A DNA stretch of 5,957 nt from Oscillospiraceae bacterium (GTDB lineage: Bacteria; Bacillota; Clostridia; Oscillospirales; Oscillospiraceae): positions 1 through 5,957 of the forward strand of contig JAGBGB010000028.1 in assembly GCA_017936205.1 (NCBI GenBank), in the 5' to 3' direction. Below are positions 1 through 5,300 of this stretch, in pieces. Both the position numbers and the translations under genes were made by a program. The notes under the pieces were generated by a model that saw nothing but the letters and a program-made list of their open reading frames with translations, did no database searches and was not told the origin of the DNA. Positions within the stretch are counted from its first letter, which is position 1. Each line of letters starts with the position of its first letter.

Positions 1-140
1 CCTTCTTCCTTCGCATCACGTCTCTCATAGAAAATCTTCTCTTCCCACATCATATACGCATCCCTCACTTCCGGCGACTCCTTCACCTGACTTACAATAT
101 CGTGCAGCCTCTGGGTCGCATCATCCGTATAAAAATGATA
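1..140 (-). pseudogene. 5'-truncated remnant resembling Rpn/PD-(D/E)XK transposase-nuclease C-terminus
   Basis: A minus-strand frame is open from the window edge up to an in-frame TAA at 225-227. Its last 35-40 visible codons read as convincing protein: D-D-A-T-Q-R-L-H-D-I-V, then SPEVRDAYMMWEEKIFYERR and D-A-K-E-E. The charged coiled region with 'Y-x-x-W-E-x-x-x-x-Y-E-R ... A-K-E-E-G' resembles the C-terminal tail of Rpn-family recombination-promoting nucleases/putative transposases, which end in E-G-rich helices. There is no ATG before the tail (only the internal MM), and the nuclease domain that should precede it is absent, replaced by AT-rich DNA. I therefore read it as a broken gene continuing leftward. 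Family assignment is tentative, because only the low-complexity tail is visible. Confidence 0.45.
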
Positions 141-190
141 GCACCCAAATTCCCTAGATGCAATCTTTATGAAAAAACGCAACAAAAATT

Positions 191-238
191 TGTAAAACCT
201 GCTAAATTTCAAACATCTAAAATCTTACAGGTTTCACA
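191..238. repeat. Imperfect inverted repeat in AT-rich intergenic DNA
   Basis: TGTAAAACCTG (191-201) faces CAGGTTTCACA (228-238), whose reverse complement is TGTGAAACCTG: 10 of 11 bases match, with 26 bases between the arms. Flanking A/T runs extend the similarity outward with a small gap. It could be an operator for a dimeric regulator, a weak long-loop hairpin, or the end of a decayed mobile element. It lies just upstream, in reading sense, of the truncated remnant at the left edge. Confidence 0.5.
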
Positions 239-285
239 AAGATTTTTCAATTTTTGCATTTTTCTTGCATATAATAACACATTTT

Positions 286-325
286 AAAAGCGAGGTGCAC
301 TTCAAATGAAGTGCGCCTCGCTTTT
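286..325 (-). terminator. Operon terminator hairpin, possibly bidirectional
   Basis: Two 18-base arms (286-303 and 308-325) enclose a 4-base loop (304-307). They pair along their full length except one position, which is A-C on the minus-strand RNA and a U-G wobble on the plus-strand RNA. The arms carry a GC-rich core (GCGAGG) flanked by AAAA/TTTT, so each strand ends in a U run after the stem. It begins 14 bases after the stop of the last minus-strand gene, as expected for a Rho-independent terminator closing the operon. Confidence 0.9.
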
Positions 326-339
326 GCTAAATCCCCATG

Positions 340-780
340 TCAAATTGTTTGAATAAGACTTCCTAAAATCATTCTTACATCTGGATCATCCAATGAAATT
401 TCGTGTTCGCCATTTTTCATCAAAATCATCACCTGAAACACACACCCGTCATGCTTTGCTTCTAGCATGGTATAAGGATAACCGAAACTGGTACAGGTGT
501 ATCCATTCCATGTATACGCACCGAGAGTAAACGCTTCCATATCTACTACATCATCGTAGATAAACTTAGGCGAAAGATAATAATCCTGCCTGTCAAAAAA
601 GCATATCGTGATGCCAGCGTGGGTAAAAATGTCCGTTTCCAACTTGGCATCTTTAAAGATATGGACTTTTTTCTGCGTTGTCCTACATTCGCTGTCAATG
701 CCTAAAAAAGCCATCCAGCCAACCGGTACGTTGATTCGAAAGTATCCGCTGTCAAACACTTCAACTACCTGTTCACTCAT
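340..780 (-). CDS. Small conserved hypothetical protein, possible PsbP/Mog1-like fold
   Basis: The 146-residue product lacks a signal peptide or membrane segment. It opens with EVFDSGYFRINVPVGWMAF (residues 7-25), a strand followed by V-P-x-G-W, as at the start of PsbP/Mog1-like domains of small clostridial proteins. It continues with short strands (THAGITICFF; TWNGYTCTSFGYP; CVFQVMILMKNG) and ends in a helix after a D-D-P-D-V motif (VRMILGSLI), which again fits that fold (a final helix that reads as 'x-x-I-L-x-S-I'). This is a fold guess; no function follows. I chose the ATG at 778-780 instead of one 45 bases upstream because it forms an ATGA overlap with the DUF6935-like stop and has an AGAGG sequence about 10 bases before it, while the upstream ATG has no such site. 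It is the last gene before the terminator. Confidence 0.75.
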   Translation of the reverse strand: MSEQVVEVFDSGYFRINVPVGWMAFLGIDSECRTTQKKVHIFKDAKLETDIFTHAGITICFFDRQDYYLSPKFIYDDVVDMEAFTLGAYTWNGYTCTSFGYPYTMLEAKHDGCVFQVMILMKNGEHEISLDDPDVRMILGSLIQTI

Positions 781-1376
781 GCCCAAGGATCCTCTTCCAC
801 AGGGATACGGATATCCGCAAGACATTGGATATCATTTAAGAACCATTGCCCTGTAGACGGCTTTTTACGCAGTTTAATCGGTCTAGGATCATCTGCCCCG
901 CCACTGGTCACATATAGTGTTGCCCAATTGTCCTCATCAAAGGAATAAGGCGTTTCACTAACAGTAATCGTATATGGTACTGTAGGTGCATAGCCGTTTT
1001 GTGGGGTTGCCCCAGCAAAGAAGGAACGTGCCTTGTACATCTTTCCCGTCAATCGCTCCTTAATAAACTGCTTTTCGTAGGTACTGACTTCTGCAGGCCC
1101 TTTTAGGAAATTCAACATTTCAATGGCTTCGTCCGGGCTCTGTTCATAACGGCATAGAGCGACAATTGTTAACGCCGTTGTTTTGAAAGCGGAATCCAAA
1201 GACGCCTCTGGCAAAGCCTGCATTTCTGCAACATTGGTCGGTAATGTGGCAAAGGTAAAACTCTCAGAACGATTTCTACCTTTCCCTATCGACTGTACCG
1301 CATTATTTACTACTTTCGCAGCCTCTTTTTTCAATGTAAACTCCGCAGTTCTTTTCAATGAATCAAAAATATTCAT
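777..1376 (-). CDS. DUF6935-like conserved protein
   Basis: The 199-residue product has no signal peptide and is probably cytoplasmic. Residues 1-35 form a basic, helix-prone leader (two Lys/Arg clusters, FDSLKRTAEFTLKKEAAKVV). The conserved-looking core follows: FTFATLPTNVAEMQALPEA at 40-58, a helical section with LTIVALCRY, LNFLKGP at 88-94, then SFFAGATPQNGY at 118-129, a beta strand PYTITVSETPYSF, SGGADDPRPIKLR at 158-170, QWFLN, and the terminal EDPWA. I recognise this succession as the DUF6935 family of clostridial proteins, which has no known function; the identification is from memory of the family and is not searched. The start is supported by a GGAG site (1386-1389) nine bases upstream. 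The stop TGA overlaps the next ATG in an ATGA, so translation of the last gene is probably coupled to it. Confidence 0.8.
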   Translation of the reverse strand: MNIFDSLKRTAEFTLKKEAAKVVNNAVQSIGKGRNRSESFTFATLPTNVAEMQALPEASLDSAFKTTALTIVALCRYEQSPDEAIEMLNFLKGPAEVSTYEKQFIKERLTGKMYKARSFFAGATPQNGYAPTVPYTITVSETPYSFDEDNWATLYVTSGGADDPRPIKLRKKPSTGQWFLNDIQCLADIRIPVEEDPWA

Positions 1377-1417
1377 AATCTATTTCTCCAATCACATAAC
1401 TTTCCCCAAATGCTATC

Positions 1418-1861
1418 TTAATCTGCTTTCACATATCGAGTGGTCACAAAAAGCAGCGCCCCATCGTCATCAGAGAGCTTCACCCAGCCATCCTCGCTCA
1501 TTCCTTCTCCGACCTCAAGCCATAGCTCGCCATCGCGTTCTTCCCATGCCTTAGGTTCATCGGTCATCATATCGTCGTACAATTTGATGATACCTGCCTC
1601 AGCAGCCCGAGCAACTTCTTCTTTGGATACGCCTTCTGGAAGTGGCATCAACATATACAGTTTACCATCCTCACAAACAGCAATCTGTCCGCCAATCATC
1701 TGTCGTCTCTCTTTCATTTCATCTGCAACGGCTTCCTCGTCCGATTCATCAATGTAAAGCATCGGAGAATTCAGATATTCCTCTGCATTTAAGTAAACCA
1801 GCTCGTCGTTTTCATTTATCATACCGATCGAATGAAACACCCATTTTCCAACATAGCTCAT
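1418..1861 (-). CDS. Acidic conserved hypothetical protein, possibly lipocalin-like
   Basis: The 147-residue product has no signal peptide or membrane segment and should be cytoplasmic. I recognise it as a type of small protein found in gut clostridia, but know no function or family name for it. Visible elements are the start MSYVGKWVFHSIG, a strongly acidic helix-like section at about 36-55, the strand pair IAVCEDGKLYMLMPLPEG at 60-77, an AWEERDGELWLEVGEG section at 105-120, and the final strands WVKLSDDDGALLFVTTRYV. The alternation of short beta strands with W and G at the start resembles lipocalin-like folds, as in the neighbouring DUF5640-type domain, but this is an inference. A perfect AGGAGG site with 8-base spacing fixes the start. 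It follows the DUF5640-like gene by 21 bp and precedes the DUF6935-like gene by 41 bp, consistent with co-transcription. Confidence 0.8.
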   Translation of the reverse strand: MSYVGKWVFHSIGMINENDELVYLNAEEYLNSPMLYIDESDEEAVADEMKERRQMIGGQIAVCEDGKLYMLMPLPEGVSKEEVARAAEAGIIKLYDDMMTDEPKAWEERDGELWLEVGEGMSEDGWVKLSDDDGALLFVTTRYVKAD

Positions 1862-1869
1862 AGATAATA

Positions 1870-1875
1870 CCTCCT
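1870..1875 (-). promoter_or_regulatory. Perfect AGGAGG ribosome binding site
   Basis: The minus strand reads AGGAGG here, 8 bases before the ATG at 1859-1861. It is the strongest such site in the window and suggests that the acidic 147-residue protein is made in larger amounts than the other small products of the operon. Confidence 0.85.
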
Positions 1876-1882
1876 GTGATTT

Positions 1883-2281
1883 TTACTTATTTTTTGTTAA
1901 TTCATAGACCTTCCCAGCCTCGGCAGTACCTTCGCCACCCACGAGTATCAATTTCTCCCCTTCCACAGAGAAGGTATATTGGCAATCGGTAACGTAATCC
2001 AAGGCAAAATCAAGATACAGGGTGTCGTCCTCAACTTTGTAAGTAAACTCAAAATGACTACTATTATCGAGACAAATACATCCGTTCCCTTTTTCCCAAA
2101 ATTCGTACTCCGTGTATTGGTCGTAATGCCATACGCCTAAAAGTTCTGTGATAGCCTTATTTCTATCTGCGTAGCTTTTGCAAACCAGCGTAACAATCAA
2201 AACCAACACTGCAAGAGCAACTACTAAAACACTAGCAAGTATTCTTTGATGACCTTTATTTTTATTGCCTCTCTCTTTCAT
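1883..2281 (-). CDS. Single-pass membrane protein with DUF5640/lipocalin-like domain
   Basis: The 132-residue product starts with a basic stretch (K, R, K, K, H, R in the first 13 residues), followed by an uninterrupted hydrophobic segment at about 14-34 and then a polar domain. The positive N-terminus predicts the domain is outside the cell, held by an uncleaved N-terminal anchor. Residues about 46-130 carry the pattern LLGVWHYDQ, an aromatic strand YEFWEKG, paired strands around YKVEDDTLYLDF and TFSVEGEKLILVGG, and a final YELTK; this matches DUF5640-type small beta-barrel domains of clostridia. The Cys at 34 ends the hydrophobic segment, but the residue before it is Val, so a lipobox is not convincing. 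An AGGGAG ribosome binding site (2289-2294) sits 7 bases before the ATG. It lies 35 bp after the giant gene, with no terminator between them. Ligand and function are unknown. Confidence 0.8.
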   Translation of the reverse strand: MKERGNKNKGHQRILASVLVVALAVLVLIVTLVCKSYADRNKAITELLGVWHYDQYTEYEFWEKGNGCICLDNSSHFEFTYKVEDDTLYLDFALDYVTDCQYTFSVEGEKLILVGGEGTAEAGKVYELTKNK

Positions 2282-2316
2282 TGAATAAACTCCCTGTTAT
2301 CCTGACTTTCTTTTAT

Positions 2317-5300
2317 TTACCAAAGTTTGTTTTTATTTTTAAAGTGTAGATTCATACGGTTCACATCTACAATCGTAATTTTTCCATCACCGTTGACATC
2401 CGCACATAAAAGCTCATATCCTGACAAAATGGATTTGTTTTTAAAGTGAAGGTTTGCTCTGTTGGCATCGACAATCGTAATCTTGCCATCGCCGTTAACG
2501 TCACCTTTCAGGTGAATCTTAGCATTCTGGATTATATCCTCTGTGCCAACTACAACTGTATATTCACGGGTTATGTGGTTGTTTTTGCTTACCTTCATCG
2601 TGTAAGTGCCTTTTGCAATACCTGCAATCGCGTATTCAGCACTGTTCCCCTTAACAGTTGCCGTATACGCTGCCGTTTCACTGCCTTCGGCAAAAAGTTC
2701 GATGGTGATATTATCGGTATCGCTGTTATAGCTTGTCACCGTACCGCTGACTACAAAGCCTGGCGCTTTATATCCACAGTCAACACAGTATCCACTGACA
2801 AAATCATGTCTAGCTCTACCTGTATGGCTTGCATCCGTCTGACATACACGTACATGGTACGTTTCGCTTTCGGATATCCACTCACCCCAATCGTGACCCG
2901 CGCGGATGGTTAGCTTCGCAAGGTTGAAAAGCTCGTTCTCGCCATCGAGCGATACCGCATCACACATAGTACATTCGTAATGGTCGAGACAGCCCTTTTC
3001 CGTACAGGTCGAGTCCGTTCCGGCAACAGCCACCCATTCGTGATCAATTTTCGGAATCTTCGTTTTCTTTAATAGCACCTTATCGCATGTCGGACATGAG
3101 AATTCGATTGTCCAGCCGACCGACGAACATGTAGGAGCAACTGAAGAAGCAGATACCACACGTCCCGGATGACCATAATCAGTGAATTCGCCCTTTTCGA
3201 CAATCAGTCCGCAGGCTCTGCAGACCGTATCTCCCGAATAACCTCTCTGGGTACAGGTTCCCGTAGTCTTGCCTACGTTGTACTGCAGAGTCCATGGTTT
3301 ATGATCAAGCTGAGGTGTTACCTCGCCATATTCCTTTACGTAATTACAGCAGGTATATACCCAGTCGCCTGTATATCCAGGATGACCGCAGGTTGCTTCC
3401 ACCACGCCAACGAGCTTGAGGTACTTCTCATCAAAATACTCAGGATTGTTCGGGTGGTCTTCTTCCGCGCACTTGATCACCTCGCCCTCAACCTCGACCC
3501 AGAAATCCCAGTCCTTGTACTCTTTGAGCTCATCTTTCGCGGGCTTAGGCATTCTAAAATACCAGTATTCGCGGCCGTCATCGGCATCGGGAGCATGATA
3601 GGACATAGGAAGCAGAGTCCAGGTCTCGCCGCGGTCGAAGGTTGCGTATGCACTGAAGGCGGTAGTAGGATCGTCCTGAACGTTCAGATAGGTTCCGGGA
3701 GCGTACTCGTTAAGGCGGAAGACCTTGACGAGCTGATTGACTTTTGCCGCATACGTACTCAGAGTACCGCCCTTGACAGTGACGGAATAAGCGCCTGCTT
3801 TATATGTCTTGTCCTTGGAATATCCGCAAACGCTGCATTCCAAATGCATAACGCCGTCGGTATAGTAATTGCCCATTATTACCCACTTGCTGTTATACGT
3901 ATGCGAATAGGATTTGGTAGCCTCGCAGCCAGGGAAGAGACAGTATGCATAGTGATACTTACTGTCGGATTTTCCGTACTCGCCATAATAAGGAACGTTC
4001 GTGGAATCCCCGTCAATATAGCCATGTTCATTGATGTAATCCCAGTCGTAGAAGACGTGGGTATGAGCCTGGCGTGGGATGGAACGGGTCTGATAGTAAC
4101 CACATCCGCCCGTGCAGGCTCTGCGCTCAAGACCCGCAGTGGTAGCAGTAGCAGGCGTTACGGTCTCCCATTCGTCCTCAAAAGTATGAAGGACCGCCTG
4201 ATTCATGGAGCCGTATCCGCAATAGCAGACTCCCCAATGCCTGTATTCATTATAGCCGATCTCTTCCCAGGTATGAACGTGGGGATCGGTCTCCTTATCG
4301 AGCTTCATATAGTAAACGAAGCCGCAGTCAAGGCAGGTACGGGTCTTGTAACCGTAATAATCCTTTGTAGGTATCGCACCCGGCTCCCAAGCGCCGTAAT
4401 TATGCTTGATTTCTTCGGTAAGCTCGCGGCAGCCCTCGCCGATACAATAGCACTGATGGTAGTTAGAAGTCCAGCCTTCGATGGTCTGCACTTCGCCGTC
4501 GATAAGGCAGCTGAACGCAAAGGAGCGCTTATCGATAGCAGAGAGTTTATCGGAAAAGCAATGCTCTGTCGTGAGCGTTGCCGTTTTGCTATTCATCCTT
4601 CCTTTTTCATTTTTGATTAAGCAGAAGAAGGTAAGCTTTACGTCACATTCGGTTGGAACCCAGACGGTAAGATTAGAAGTATCATAGCCGCTGTATTCCA
4701 CGATATCATCATAGAACAAGTGAGTGTCTGCTGTGATAGTTGTCGCCGTCGATGAATCTCCGTAGCGAACGTACCACTGATAGGTCAGACCCTCGCCCAC
4801 AGCCTTGACTCTAAAGTTCACAGTGCGGTAAGGCATATCGTCCGCGGAAGCATCGTTGACTGGGACGCTGATATCCTGAGGATTTCTGATGATGTTCGGT
4901 CTGCCGTCGCTTCTGGCGCTGCAAATCGTACAAATATTGCTTACGTAGTTATGCGTATGCGTACTTCCCGTATGGTCGCAATACTCAAAACAGGTTCCGC
5001 AAAGGTCGCAGTAATGCTCCGACCATTCCCAGTTGTTTATGCAAATGCCATGATCGCAGCCGTAGTCTTCGCTACGTACGGCACAGCACTCGAGACAGAG
5101 CATATCGCCTGAATCAACGCAATCCTCACAAGCCTCATTATCGTGGAAACATGCACCGCAATCCTCGCAGAAGTGGCTATCATAATCGGGATCTTCTACG
5201 CAGAGCCCCTCCGAGCAGTCGGAATAACTCTCGCAGCAGTCGATACAGATTCCGCAGAGCTCGCACATATCCACGTCGTCGTAGCAGGTTCCGCAATCGT

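Noticed and set aside
270..275. Perfect TATAAT on the plus strand
   Set aside because: The region is AT-rich, there is no good -35 at 17 bases, and a transcript would run straight into the terminator hairpin at 286-325 with no gene behind it.
102..287. Plus-strand open frame of 61 codons at the left side
   Set aside because: It is rich in Lys, Phe and Gln from AT-rich DNA, has no ribosome site, and overlaps the remnant on the other strand and the inverted repeat.
823..825. Upstream ATG giving a 161-residue version of the last small gene
   Set aside because: It has no ribosome binding site and would overlap the DUF6935-like gene by about 50 bases; the ATG at 778-780 has the ATGA overlap and an AGAGG site.
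2178..2189. Possible lipoprotein signal in the DUF5640-like protein (Cys at residue 34)
   Set aside because: The residue before the Cys is Val, where a small residue (Gly, Ala or Ser) is expected, so an uncleaved membrane anchor is more likely.
3169..4620. Long plus-strand open frame of 483 codons
   Set aside because: It lies wholly antisense to the giant gene, whose frame has clear domains. Its translation shows no recognisable motifs, and it arises because the sense codons rarely create antisense stops.
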